Source: Fragilaria crotonensis (taxonomy: Eukaryota > Bacillariophyta > Fragilariophyceae > Fragilariales > Fragilariaceae). From it: a DNA stretch of 64,000 nucleotides. The notes under the pieces were generated by a model, which saw nothing but the letters and a program-made list of their open reading frames with translations, did no database searches and was not told the DNA's origin. Positions 40,248 through 50,646 of the stretch are shown piece by piece (within the stretch, counting starts at the first letter, position 1; every line of letters starts with the position of its first letter). The translations under genes were made by a program, and so were the position numbers. Location: positions 1 through 64,000 of the forward strand of contig JAKSYS010000003.1 in NCBI GenBank assembly GCA_022925895.1, written 5' to 3'.

Positions 40248-41483
40248 TTAAGCTCTAGAAATTGTAGTAGTTGTGCGATTCTTCACAAAATTTGTCAGAG
40301 TCTCCCCACAGAAGCGAGCAGTCAAAAGCCCATGCTGCACATTGGCGCCAATTTTTCCATAAAAGGTCAATGCTGGAGTGTTCCAGTCCAAGGCCTGCCA
40401 TACAAACCCGACGCAACCCGCACCCTTGGCAATCAAGGCAAGTGTCGCCATTACCAATGTTCCGCATCCATGTCCACGCATGCTTTCTTCAATGAAAAGG
40501 TCCTCCAAATAGAGGAAAAGACCTGTATCGACATCATATCCGAAGTAGAAAAAAGCCATTCCAAAGTATCGCCCCTCTTTCTTATCCCACAGAAGCAGAC
40601 ACTTATAGAGAGGGTATGTGTCATCGCCGCATTTGCCGTCTACTAGGTAATGCTGCTCATTGACGTGTATCGCATCCACTTCTTTCTCGTACACGGCAAG
40701 ACCATTCACAAGGCGCTCAACGTGATGTAAATCATTCATGGTTGCATGATGCAGCTCCACATTATTCGATTGAACAGCGCCCAAAGCCTCCTGTATCGAC
40801 GCATCAACGGAAGTGAATTTCTGAGTTTCCGCTACGCTGACCGTTACATGCTGTTGATTCGACAGAAAGCAATCCATGCCGGCGGCATTCATCCGAAGCG
40901 TCAACCAGTTGTCCAAGACTTGAGATCCCAAGCTTTGGTATAGAGGAGACTTTTCTCCAAAATGCTAAGATGACGAGTGACAAATTGCGCGTTAGGAGCA
41001 CAATTCTGGTAGTTACTGAAGGGACTGGCGTAAATGACACAACACAGCACCTACCTGCCAAACGAGACGTTGACCTTCCAGCCGCACAGCAATGTCCGCC
41101 AATGTGCGTAAGAGATCAATCTCGATGACCTCGTCACGAGCAAATATTCTATTCGCATGGAGGCACCTTCCATCCCATGTCGAATATCCCCAATACACAG
41201 CGGCAAAGCCGATAACGTTGTTTCTTTCTTCGACGACGATCCAATAAACCTGATCGAAATCTCGAATTAAACGATGTACGTCACTACTTTCAGTTTGGCA
41301 CGCATCATTCTGTAACAGCGCGGCCACGGTGGGCATGTCACTCGCGGCTCCAAGACGGAAGATAGTGGGGCTATCGTTTGTGGTGACACTGCCGTTCGAT
41401 AGATTGGTCTCGTGGCACGACGCTACGATCGCTTTGTGCATGAGGTCAACTGACATTGCCTGTGCTGGGACTGGATTCATCAT
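40248..41483 (-). CDS. SAT1-like acetyltransferase with two GNAT domains
   Basis: Two exons, complement 41055-41483 and 40248-40964, GT-AG intron of 90 nt in phase 0, 381 residues. The first GNAT half (exon 1 plus the start of exon 2) has GFAAVYWGYSTWDG and RLVWQ, then SPLYQSLGSQVLDNWLTLRM, but no R-G-x-G-x-G acetyl-CoA loop. The second GNAT (residues about 190-370) has LYLEDLFIEESMRGHGCGTL with that loop, then WNTPALTFYGKIGA, matching SAT1 (diamine/thialysine N-acetyltransferase). Acetylation of polyamines or related amines is inferred. The first half may be a non-catalytic or structural copy. Its neighbour at 41788-43178 is a paralogue with the same intron position, so the pair arose by tandem duplication. 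The start is the first of two adjacent Met codons (41483). Confidence 0.85.
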
Positions 41484-41787
41484 GATTGGTGACTGTGCAA
41501 AGAAGAAACCAAGTCTGATCCTAGTTGGTGGATGATGGGAATTCACTGATGACAAGGAACGAGTACGATGATGAAAGGACTGCGTCTTTGTGCATCTATA
41601 TATGCGTAGTGATGAGAGTTGAGGGATATAAGTCGGAATTTGTTGCGAACGAAGGAGGAGGTTCGAGGTACTGTAGTTCTCTACAGTACTGTAATGTGTT
41701 ACACTACTGTATACTGTGCTATATCATGGAAATCTTGGAATGTATTCTGAGCTATCTTTCGCGTGGCATTAACTCTACCGGTAGAAC

Positions 41788-43178
41788 CTAGACTTCAGAA
41801 GGCCTACTCTCCGCAAAGTCCTTCAAGGCAGTGCCGAGAAAGCCAGTTGTCAATAGCCCATCCAGCACCTTGGCCCCCATCTTACCATAGAAATTCAGCG
41901 ATGGAGTGTTCCAGTTTAACGCAAGCCATACAAACCCAGAACAACCTGTTTTCTTGGCAATCAAGGCAAGTGTTGCCATGTATAGAGAGCCGAATCCATT
42001 TCCTCGAAAGCGTTCGTCGATGAAAAGGTCTTCTAAGTAGAGGAACCCTCCCGTCTCGACATCGTATCCAAAAAAGAAGACTCCCATCCCAATGCATTGC
42101 TCATCCTTCTTGTCCCATAGGAGCAGACACTTGTAGAGAGGCGGAGCGGTGTCACTGAAGCCACCGTCTAGAAGGTAGTGCTCTTTATTGACATGAATTG
42201 CGTCGACTTCGTTGACATGATCAGCAAGACCGTACACATAGCGCTCGATGTGATAAAGATCGCTAGCGCTCGCCAGACGTAACTCCACATCATTCAATAG
42301 AACCGCATCCAACGCTTCTAGTATCGCGACGTAAATGGAAGTGTGGGTTGAAGTATTATCAGTGGCTTCTGGCTCAGTGGCTTCTGGCTCAGTGGCTTCT
42401 GGCTCAGTGGCTTCTGGCTCAGTGGCTTCTGGCTCAGTGGCTTCTGGCTCAGTGGCTTCTGGCTCAGTGGCTTCTGGCTCAGTGGCTTCTACTGTAGTAC
42501 TTGAATCTGGCAACGTTGGTACCGTCACGTATTGCTGCGTTGCCAGAAAGGAATCCATGCCGTCGGCACTCATGCGAAGAGTCAAATAATCATATTGCAC
42601 TTCTGCTCCTAGGCTCTTGTACAGAGGAGACTTATCGTCGTAGTGCTAACATCATAAATGAAGCGTTTGGAACAAGGTTACGGCATGGTGTTACGTCAGT
42701 ACCAGTACGAATAGTCAACACCTGAAACGACAACGACCCCGTCACTCACCTGCAAAACGAGTCTTTGGCCTTCCAACTGCAGAGCGATATCTGCCAATGT
42801 GTGCAAGAGAGACGTCTCAACGACCTGGTTCTTGGCAACGATTTTGTTGGCATACACGTAACGCCCGTCCCAAGTCGAGTAGGCCCAATAGAACGCAGCG
42901 AAGCCGACGACATTTGTACTCTCTTCCACCATGATCCAACAAAGACGATCAAAGTCTTGAAGGAGGACACTTTCTCGATCATTTTGGCCTGGATCTTTCT
43001 TCAACAGCGAAACTACCGCGGACACGTCGTTCGGAATGCCAAGTCGGAAGTTGATGGACTGACATTCACTGCCCCCGCTCTCGCCATTCACACGTTCGTT
43101 TGTCACTCCGCATGCGATTTTGATGGCTTCGCGGACTTTGTCAGGATGCAATTCTTCGACAGGAACCGGATTTATCAT
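41788..43178 (-). CDS. SAT1-like double-GNAT acetyltransferase, tandem paralogue with EATEP repeat
   Basis: Two exons, complement 42750-43178 and 41788-42645, GT-AG intron of 104 nt, 428 residues. Exon 1 is 143 codons, exactly as in the downstream paralogue. Domain 1 has GFAAFYWAYSTWDG. Domain 2 has LYLEDLFIDERFRGNGFGSL (acetyl-CoA loop) and WNTPSLNFYGKMGA. Between the two domains an acidic Pro/Thr linker of eight EATEP units is encoded by a 15-bp minisatellite; it is absent from the paralogue. The linker length should vary between strains. Role as for the paralogue: acetylation of a small amine, possibly a polyamine. Start at 43178 (MINPVPVEE), which aligns with the paralogue's MMNPVPAQA. 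Confidence 0.85.
42361..42490. repeat. 15-bp minisatellite inside a GNAT gene
   Basis: Eight perfect copies of agtggcttctggctc plus a partial ninth, encoding EATEP on the minus strand. The copies are identical, so the array is young. Confidence 0.95.
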
Positions 43179-43537
43179 GACTTCCTTGTTGGCATCAGAG
43201 TGGCAATGTTGTGAGTGGCGGAAGATTCAATGTACTCGGAGTACTCGAATGTTTAGCGGAATAAAAGTGATCGGAGGATGAAGTTCCGAGTTGCGTCCAG
43301 ACTTCAAAGGTTCCGGAGTGTTCACTCACCTGGTACTAAAATATTGTAGGATGTACTGACACAAAAATTAACCTTCTGGAACACTGGAACCCCCAGACGT
43401 GACACGACTGCAACGCTACAGTACACCGTACACTGCCAAGTTTGCTGTGCCGAGGCCCGAGGCGCGCTGCCTGCTGATGAGTACTGACATTGATATTTGA
43501 TATGGCATGACAACATGACAACATCACTGCAACCAAC
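43179..43537. other. divergent intergenic region
   Basis: Lies between the upstream GNAT gene and ESS2, which point away from each other. Expected to contain both promoters. No repeat seen. Confidence 0.5.
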
Positions 43538-44844
43538 ATGAGCAATATCAAACAAAGCCGCAACGTTCTCTCAGAGGAAGATTATATCTCTACTCTCTCT
43601 TCAATCGTCCAACGAGATTACTTTCCAGATCTCCCTCGTTACAAAAACAGGCCGCCGTACTGGACCGACGGGAAGCAAACGACTTTAAAGGAGCTGTCGC
43701 AGTACGACGGGCCGCTCGTCGCATGCAGGATCACGAAGATGCTTTGGCCGAAGAAGAACAAAAACTTGAAGAAGAACTAATTGGTGATGTGAGGACCACA
43801 AAGCGTCCGTTGCATCGCGAGACGGTTTCTGGGTTTCATGCGCGAGTTACCTCAGAGGACAATCATGAGTTTCATCAGAAGTCTCAAGAAGAATTACGAG
43901 AGAAAAGGAGTCGCATCGAGGCAGTCTATCGCAATCCATATCCGTCCTTGACGAATGGTGAAAAGAATGGAAATGAAACACCGCTATTAGCCTCGGATCA
44001 ATTCAATGCACCATGGCATCGAATAGCAGCGCCCAAAAACCCAGAGCAAGACAATGGATTCTTCTTCCCACCTCGACTTTGCCCGAAACCTGAGGAGAAT
44101 TTGTTATTATTAACAAATGAAGCAGAGGAGAATCTCATGCCTCCTCCAGCAAGAATACTGCCAAAGCAGGCATTGGTAGAATATATTCCCAAACGAATGC
44201 TGGAGAAGCGAATTGAACCTGCACGGACACGATTTCAAACTTCCGTTGCGATCGTACCACCCCGATCCCTATCAGTGACTGACGAAACAGACTATTCGAC
44301 CGAAGCATCAACTGATTTAGACTGTCCAGGCGCACCGTTGGCTCACGAGAGAAGCGCTGGTGCAAAGCGGAAGACGCGTGAACTCGAAACTCTGGTCGCC
44401 ATGACTCCCTTGATTGCACCGCAAGCGTCACCCCTGACCACGTGGGGAACAGTCAATAACACGCCACTGGTGCTTACCAAGGCATTTTCAATGCCTGAAA
44501 AGACATCGCGGGAAATAGCTGCTAGAATGGCGGAAGAAAAAATCGCCACGAGGCGAAATAGCAGCAAACGAACGACGACTCCTTTGAATCGCGTGTCTAG
44601 TCTTACTCCAGCTGCACGGTCGTTGCTGGAAAAGACCATGCCTCCGAAGTCTTCAGCTCGTTCGTCAAACGCTTTCTCTACTGCGCTACAAAAATCATAC
44701 ACACCAATGTCACAGCGGAATCGAGATGCCGGCCTCGGCCGAGAGACTCCAAGATTTACTGTTGGCAGAAACAAGGAAATATCGTCTAAGCAAAGGACGT
44801 CATCCAAGAGTCTGACCGATGGTTTACTCAATTTGCCGATCTAA
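43538..44844 (+). CDS. ESS2: splicing factor ESS2 (DGCR14/Es2 homologue), apparent frameshift
   Basis: ESS2 is a conserved nuclear protein of the catalytic spliceosome. The N-terminal 60 residues (from MSNIKQSRNV) have VLSEEDYISTLSSIVQRDYF, matching the family start. About 43640-43730 the frame must change by one base: the second frame then reads AARRMQDHEDALAEEE and continues to the end. Later blocks match ESS2: VTSEDNHEF, WGTVNNTPLVL, a KTSREIAARMAEE helix, SSLTPAARSLLEKT and DGLLNLPI. No GT-AG pair explains the shift. A missing base in the assembly is the simplest reading, as for PEX3. The C-terminal part, including a Ser/Arg-rich stretch, is intact. Confidence 0.85.
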
Positions 44845-44924
44845 AATTCTCCTTCTTGTGGTGACGTGCTGCTGCGATGTCCGAAACTAGAGACACTCGA
44901 CTCGTACGATAGACACCTGTTCAC

Positions 44925-45373
44925 CAGAGTCCTGCACCGGGTATGAAGCCTGTGCCCATGGGTACCCAAGGCTGCCGGTAGGCAGGGTTGGACCACCCAT
45001 GACCCACCCACGCTTCGCGCGGTCACGGCTGGACCACCGTTACCCACCCACGCCCGGTAGGGCGTACCCATACCCACCCACTACCCATTTTCCCTGCAAA
45101 AATTTAGCCCGCCGCAGACGATTTTCTTAAAGTTGCTCTCACCGCGTACTATACACTACTACTCCTTACTAGCTACAGTATACTTGGAGTACAATGGTCG
45201 ATTCGCGTTGGCAGGCTTGGACCACCCATTACCCACCCACGCTTTGCGAGTCAAGTTGGGACCACCCATTACCCACCCACGACTGGTTGGGCATGCCCAT
45301 ACCCACCCATTAACCATGGGTATGGGTGGGTAGTGGGTGGGTACTGGGTATGGGTACCCAGTGCAGGACTCTG
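44925..45373. mobile_element. non-autonomous hAT-like element (MITE), 449 bp
   Basis: Inverted ends CAGAGTCCTGCACCGGGTA at 44925-44943 and TACCCAGTGCAGGACTCTG at 45355-45373 match at all but one position. Both sides are flanked by the 8-bp direct repeat ctgttcac (44917-44924 and 45374-45381), the target length typical of hAT transposons. Inside are many subterminal copies of acccaccca/tgggtgggt. It has no coding capacity. It lies 80 bp after the stop of ESS2. Confidence 0.85.
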
Positions 45374-45594
45374 CTGTTCACCAATGAAAAAGGCACGGCT
45401 ACCTCAACTTTTCCGCCCAATCGTCGCCTGACTCAATCTTCTTCCTGTGGCAGTTTGAACAACAAGGATTGTTCATATGGTTTCCTTAAATGGGACTTCT
45501 CCTTTTGACGATGTTAGGACCTCTTTTTGAAGGCGGTGACGAGCCTAATACAATAACACCTTCATCATATCTCCTTCGTACATTGCAGCCTAAT

Positions 45595-48219
45595 TTACTT
45601 GGCACCAAGCAAAGTACGGAAATCATTCACAAGCTTCTCATTAAGAACGCCGTCTTCGCGACACGATTGTATTGCTTCCGCGACGATCTGGATATTCTCC
45701 TTGCTTCTTTTCTTCAACAACCGGCGCAACACCTTGACGTACGCAGCATAATCAACTGCATTTGGGCGTTCCTCAAACTCGCGCAGTCGCTGCATCGACT
45801 GGATTGCTGTATGAAGAGCTGACTCGGTTTCACTCTTGTTTGCGCATGAGCAGGCAGTTAGGATGATATTGTGCGTAAAGGCGCTTGGCGTGATTTGCGC
45901 TTCCTCCAACATTTTTTGAACCTCCATCACTTTGGCGAATTTGTTATCGACTTGGCTTCCAAGGATAGACTTCATAATGATGTCGAAGGTGAACGACTCG
46001 GATATCACGCCGAGTGCCTTCATTTCTTGTAGCAAGGCCATGCTTCGATCAACAACGTCTGGTGGAGCGTCATTCCTTAATGAAATCAAAACTGAGTTAA
46101 AATGCCCGTCATCCGGTTTCAAGTCTGGGTCACTGGTCTGACTGTACCGAGTCAACATCGTCTGGAGGATTTCCTCTGCTCTGTCAGCTGACCTTGGAGT
46201 GTTCGAAAGCCCTTTCAAATACAGACTAAACGACTTCAAATTTGGTGCCAAATGGGAATCATCAGACTCGCCATACTGGAAAAGCCGCTCAAAAGTTGAT
46301 CCGACCTTATCCACCTTGCGGCCGACCAGCCAACCGTTCATCACGTTGTTGAAGCATGCCGGTGTCAACAAATCCGTTCGGGCAGTGCCGCCCTGCTTCG
46401 ATTCAAACAAGAGAAGAATCTTCTCTGCTTCGGTATAGCGTCCCTGCTTTGTTAATATAAAGATCACAAATTCAATGAAATGACGAACTTGGTCGGTTGG
46501 AGCTGATAATGTGCCGTCATAGGCGCCTTTCAGCACGCTCTCTAGTAGTGCCCTCTCACGTTGAGCAGCAGCGGGTACCTTGACATTCAGAAATCCAAGG
46601 ATAACATTCGCGCAACATACGAAGGGCACACGTCCCTCCAATTCCTTCACCACGTCCAATGCTGCAAAAACTGACATCGGGTTCGAGGACGTAGTGTGCG
46701 CAGACACATAGCTGGAAAGCGTATCATCATCGAACGAGCAATTTGAACTCTTTGCAAGCCGCAATAATCTCTCAGCCTCGCCAATCAATCCAAAATTCAC
46801 AAGTTTGGGCAAGAAAACGCCAACTTTGTCCTGAAGAACCCCACCCTCGAAGGATTTCCATTGAGCTAGGATGAAAAGCAATGCGGTCCGAGCTCCCTCT
46901 TCACTATCCAAAAGGAAATCAAACACAAGATCCAAGGACTGCGCGTTAGGCGTTTTGTCTGCATGACCACCGTTCGCGGCAACAATGTACTTGGTCAATA
47001 TCTCCTTGACCTTCGCTTTTGCCACCGCCTCCCCACTTTGAGCCCAGATTTTACAATACAAGTTATACATTTCCGTCGTAATGATTCCTTGTCCTTGACC
47101 TTCCAACTCTTCCATTCTTTTGAACAGTTCGTTTGCCCGCCAATGTGAACGCTCGTCCTTGTTGTCAGCGAAGAGTTTCAGGACATCTAGAACTTTGTCG
47201 AAAACCGTAGTCGACCCGGCGCGGTCAAGGTGCTGTAACCACACCGCTGCCTCTTTCGGAAACTCGGCACGAATGTAGAAGTCCAGGAGACTTTCGCAGA
47301 TATCTTGAGTCAGCTCAAATTCAGGAAGTCGCACAAGCTTGGTTTGGTATTGGTTGACCTTCGCAATATCACTTTTCGAGGCATCCTTGAGAAATCCGAT
47401 CATTTTCATCTTGAGGATATTCATTCCTGACGACCTACTGTCGTCTACTTTTACATCGGGTTCATTAGGGCTCGAAACCGACTTGTCGTCTTGTGCTGCC
47501 ACAGGTATTTTCCCGTACATAATATCGTCTAAGCTTGCCCAACCATTTTCCTTCCCGAGCGCTTGAAGTTTGAGTGTCAGCTTGATCATGACAGCATCAT
47601 TATCCGAATCAAAGCTGGAATCAATCACTCTTTTAAAGATAGGTATCAGCGATTCCTCATCGACTGGGAATACCTTTGTCCACCATATTAACAACGCCGA
47701 CGCTCGCTCGTCGTTACCGTCTGCCAACCAGGCGTCCACCAGATTAGCGACTGCTCCAGCAGGAACGTCACTTACGGAACCTCGGTTATACCACAACGCC
47801 AATCGCTGGAGCAACCTCTCCGCATCCTCTAACGTATTATTTTGGTCCCCTTGATGCTCTGCAATATATGCTTCAATCAGTTGTAGGTGTGTCTCGACGA
47901 CCTTATCCTTATAGTCCCGGGCTGCCAGGGATCCGCTCGCAAGTTCCAACCCCAACCGATGCACTAACGAATCCGCGGAATCTAGCCCACCATGCTGGCA
48001 CCAGGCGTTGACAGCCGACAGCGTACTTTCTAGTTGATTGCGGCTCATCGTTCCCAACGGGGTTCGTCGTCGGTCGAGGGCCGTTTCGGTAAAGGCTTCC
48101 AATGGAGGTTCGATTGTAGCAGGTCGATGGACATTGCTTGACGCATAACGACGGAAAGAACGACCAGTGAGATGATGGAGAAACGATGCCGAGAGGCGTC
48201 TAGAGGATAGACGCAGCAT
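45595..48219 (-). CDS. mitochondrial PPR-type repeat protein
   Basis: 874 residues from the ATG at 48219. I prefer it to the ORF-opening Met at 48387 because it begins with a basic, Arg/Ser-rich mitochondrial presequence (MLRLSSRRLSASFLHHLTGR). The rest is helical-hairpin repeats of about 35 residues: VNAWCQHGGLDSADSLV, LVDAWLADGNDERAS, NVMNGWLVGRKVDKV and SYVSAHTTSSNPMSV are examples, with more near NSVLISLRNDAPPD and NIILTACSCANKSE. These resemble pentatricopeptide (PPR) repeats, which bind single-stranded RNA in organelles. No catalytic tail was seen. The RNA target cannot be inferred. The stop is at 45595. Confidence 0.75.
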   Translation of the reverse strand: MLRLSSRRLSASFLHHLTGRSFRRYASSNVHRPATIEPPLEAFTETALDRRRTPLGTMSRNQLESTLSAVNAWCQHGGLDSADSLVHRLGLELASGSLAARDYKDKVVETHLQLIEAYIAEHQGDQNNTLEDAERLLQRLALWYNRGSVSDVPAGAVANLVDAWLADGNDERASALLIWWTKVFPVDEESLIPIFKRVIDSSFDSDNDAVMIKLTLKLQALGKENGWASLDDIMYGKIPVAAQDDKSVSSPNEPDVKVDDSRSSGMNILKMKMIGFLKDASKSDIAKVNQYQTKLVRLPEFELTQDICESLLDFYIRAEFPKEAAVWLQHLDRAGSTTVFDKVLDVLKLFADNKDERSHWRANELFKRMEELEGQGQGIITTEMYNLYCKIWAQSGEAVAKAKVKEILTKYIVAANGGHADKTPNAQSLDLVFDFLLDSEEGARTALLFILAQWKSFEGGVLQDKVGVFLPKLVNFGLIGEAERLLRLAKSSNCSFDDDTLSSYVSAHTTSSNPMSVFAALDVVKELEGRVPFVCCANVILGFLNVKVPAAAQRERALLESVLKGAYDGTLSAPTDQVRHFIEFVIFILTKQGRYTEAEKILLLFESKQGGTARTDLLTPACFNNVMNGWLVGRKVDKVGSTFERLFQYGESDDSHLAPNLKSFSLYLKGLSNTPRSADRAEEILQTMLTRYSQTSDPDLKPDDGHFNSVLISLRNDAPPDVVDRSMALLQEMKALGVISESFTFDIIMKSILGSQVDNKFAKVMEVQKMLEEAQITPSAFTHNIILTACSCANKSETESALHTAIQSMQRLREFEERPNAVDYAAYVKVLRRLLKKRSKENIQIVAEAIQSCREDGVLNEKLVNDFRTLLGAK

Positions 48220-49190
48220 GTTTGATCTGGACTTTATTGAAGATTGCCACAGCACTCGGGCTTCCTCTACTTCATTCCCTTGATAGCAATTGTGCTGCAC
48301 TAGTGGCAGTGCGTGATACCGGTAGATGGATGTGTGATGATGTGATGATGCATTCTTGACAATTGTGTCGTACAGTACCAGGTACAAGTAATTGTCTACT
48401 ACACTGGTAGTTGTACGTTGTAAAAGTGCCTTGAGCAGTACAGTACATAGTACTGGTACTACTAGTGCTACGGAACTCGTGGGATGAAACAGAGTACTTG
48501 TACCTGGTACAAGTACTACTGAGTACTCCGTTGTAGTGGCGAGAACTGAAATTTGACTGAATCAGTACCGGTACTAGCAGGATGCGATCGTAGTACTCGT
48601 ACCGTACTCGTACCATCCCAGCAGGTATTCCAAGCCTTCGAGCACAATGATGTACTCCATACTGGCTACTGGTTACTGGCACTATTCTTGGAGAATTCTC
48701 TCTTGGTCCTCGCTATGTATGCATATGACACATGTTGTGGTGGAAAGTGGAGTGCCAAGAGCCAACTGTGGTACAAGAACGAGGATTTTGTAGCATGACA
48801 TTCGTATCTATGTACCAGGTACTGTGTGCATTGGGTGCTTTTACGCACTGTAGCTGGAGTACTGAACACTGAGCCACCGTAGAACATGAATTTCTTTGAC
48901 ATATGCATACCGTGGCTCCGATATCCACGATGATCTCCACGATGAACTCCACGATGAACTCCACGATGATCTCCACGATGATCTCCACGATGAACCCCAC
49001 GATGAACCCCACGATGAACCCCACGATGAACCCCACGATGAACCCCACGATGAACTCCATGATCCTTGTGTAGCAATTGTATCTTCAACCTACTCATTCC
49101 CGCTTTGATGAACGAGGTTTCGACAAACGTGCGTTACTCATTCACAACTGATAACATCACAATCAAACAACCCCTGAGTCTCCTTCCACC
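48220..49190. other. intergenic with GTAC-palindrome island and minisatellite
   Basis: No gene. Around 48370-48610 the sequence is saturated with GTAC-centred palindromes. A 12-bp minisatellite lies at about 48926-49062. Open frames over the minisatellite are artefacts of its length. Confidence 0.6.
48926..49062. repeat. 12-bp minisatellite, about 11 copies
   Basis: Units of the form ccacgatga(a/t)c(t/c)c, head to tail, in blocks of two sequence variants. Located 130 bp upstream of the next gene. Confidence 0.9.
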
Positions 49191-49847
49191 ATGTCCATGT
49201 CGTTTTCCGTTCAAGCCTCTGGCGTATTCCTTATTGAGTCGTCCGATGCAGGTGTTGAGGAAATGCTTGAAACCATCTTCGGAGATGCTTACACTCCCGA
49301 ATTCCTCAAGTTCCAAAGCCGTGACGAAGCGGTGAGTGCGGTGAACTCAGACCATTCAAAGAATCAAGGGTCGCTTCCATCCCGAGCCATTAAGCCTTCG
49401 ATCACTTTGCTCAATCATTTCGACCTTTCGTACACTGCTTGTTCGTGTGATCCCGATTACTTGTCTGACATGCGTGACATTGACTTGTTCATGAATACTA
49501 ACATGTTCGGTGCAACAGAAAATGACGATGCACCGGTTCCGACGATGACCCATCAATCCGAAACGGCGGTGCCGATCTCCAAGACACTCACACGTTCCAG
49601 TCAAACAATAGATTTCGACTCGATCTCGAACTTTTGGGCTACATCGCAACATCCCTGCCTTCACCATCCAACGCATGCGCAAGAGTCGAATGTGGCGATT
49701 GTCACACCTCCCTCTACTAGGCAAATCTTGGACACGTCGTCCCTTGGGAGTTATGATTCGTTGCCAGTGAGCCCAATCAACGTTCGTGGTAAGCGTAAGA
49801 CGCTTTTTGACGATCGGCCGACGTTTAAGAAAACTCGTGGTTACTAA
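49191..49847 (+). CDS. hypothetical protein, nuclear-type tail
   Basis: 218 residues from ATGTCCATG at 49191. N-terminal hydrophobic stretch of about 15 residues, then an acidic region (GVEEMLETIFGDAY). The centre is Ser/Thr/Pro-rich with no recognisable fold. The C-terminus has a basic cluster, VRGKRKTLFDDRPTFKKTRGY, that would suit a nuclear localisation signal. I do not recognise the family. Single exon. Confidence 0.5.
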   Translation: MSMSFSVQASGVFLIESSDAGVEEMLETIFGDAYTPEFLKFQSRDEAVSAVNSDHSKNQGSLPSRAIKPSITLLNHFDLSYTACSCDPDYLSDMRDIDLFMNTNMFGATENDDAPVPTMTHQSETAVPISKTLTRSSQTIDFDSISNFWATSQHPCLHHPTHAQESNVAIVTPPSTRQILDTSSLGSYDSLPVSPINVRGKRKTLFDDRPTFKKTRGY

Positions 49848-50646
49848 TGCAGATTTGCAGCTGCGATCCCTTCAGCCCAAGTAGAGTACCCAACCTACGT
49901 AAATACTAATAGATAATAGACAATAGAATTGCACTGCCTTTTCTTCCTTCCTTTTTCAGAGTAGGCTTATTTCTGCTGTGGTATGATAGACGCTATGCCG
50001 ATTCCACAGCATACCTTACAAATTCTTCCTAACCCGTCTCGCAGCTGAACTAGGCTCTTGTCTCTGATTTCCTCGTCGCATGCCATCAAAGCAGAGCTTT
50101 GTTCACTTGGTCAGTAAAGTTTGATATGAACACTTGCCACAGTACATGTACCTCCTCAATGTCTAGATTTCCATTGGGGGCTTGTCGTCGATTCCATGCA
50201 AGATTAGGTACTCTACTAGCTAGACAGTAGGCGACAATGAAAGGGACCCTAAACTGGAACGTGAGTACAGTTACTGTAGTCTGTAGTACATGTGTTGCCT
50301 TTCCATTTCACGCTACAGTACGTAGTACTAGTACCAGGGAACACGGTCTACAGTTTCGTCGTTTACGAGTATGGTCGTACTCGAGTTAACGGACTACTGG
50401 TACTAGCTACCGGAGTAATTGTACTGTATGATTTGTCTCGCATACCAGTACAAACACTGCATACAAGTACTCCAGCACCAATATAACTATATACACTTCA
50501 TACAAGTACAAGTAGGTCTACTCCAGCACCAATAAAAGTCTATCCCGGACAACGTTTGTATGCTCCGTTGGACACCATTCCCTCGGCATTCACACCTCAC
50601 ACATCACACATCACCAGCCCTTACTGTTGAATATCTGCCGACTGCC
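49848..50646. other. intergenic, GTAC-rich palindromes
   Basis: No gene. GTAC-type palindromes are dense at about 50270-50480. A near-duplicate phrase, tacaagta-ctccagcaccaata, occurs twice (about 50463 and 50510). Confidence 0.5.

Noticed and set aside
42335-42589. plus-strand frame encoding SGSVA repeats
   Set aside because: Antisense to the EATEP minisatellite of the GNAT gene.
48666-49097. open frames of HRGVHRG-type repeats on the minus strand and in other frames
   Set aside because: Translation of the 12-bp minisatellite in all frames, with no other coding evidence.
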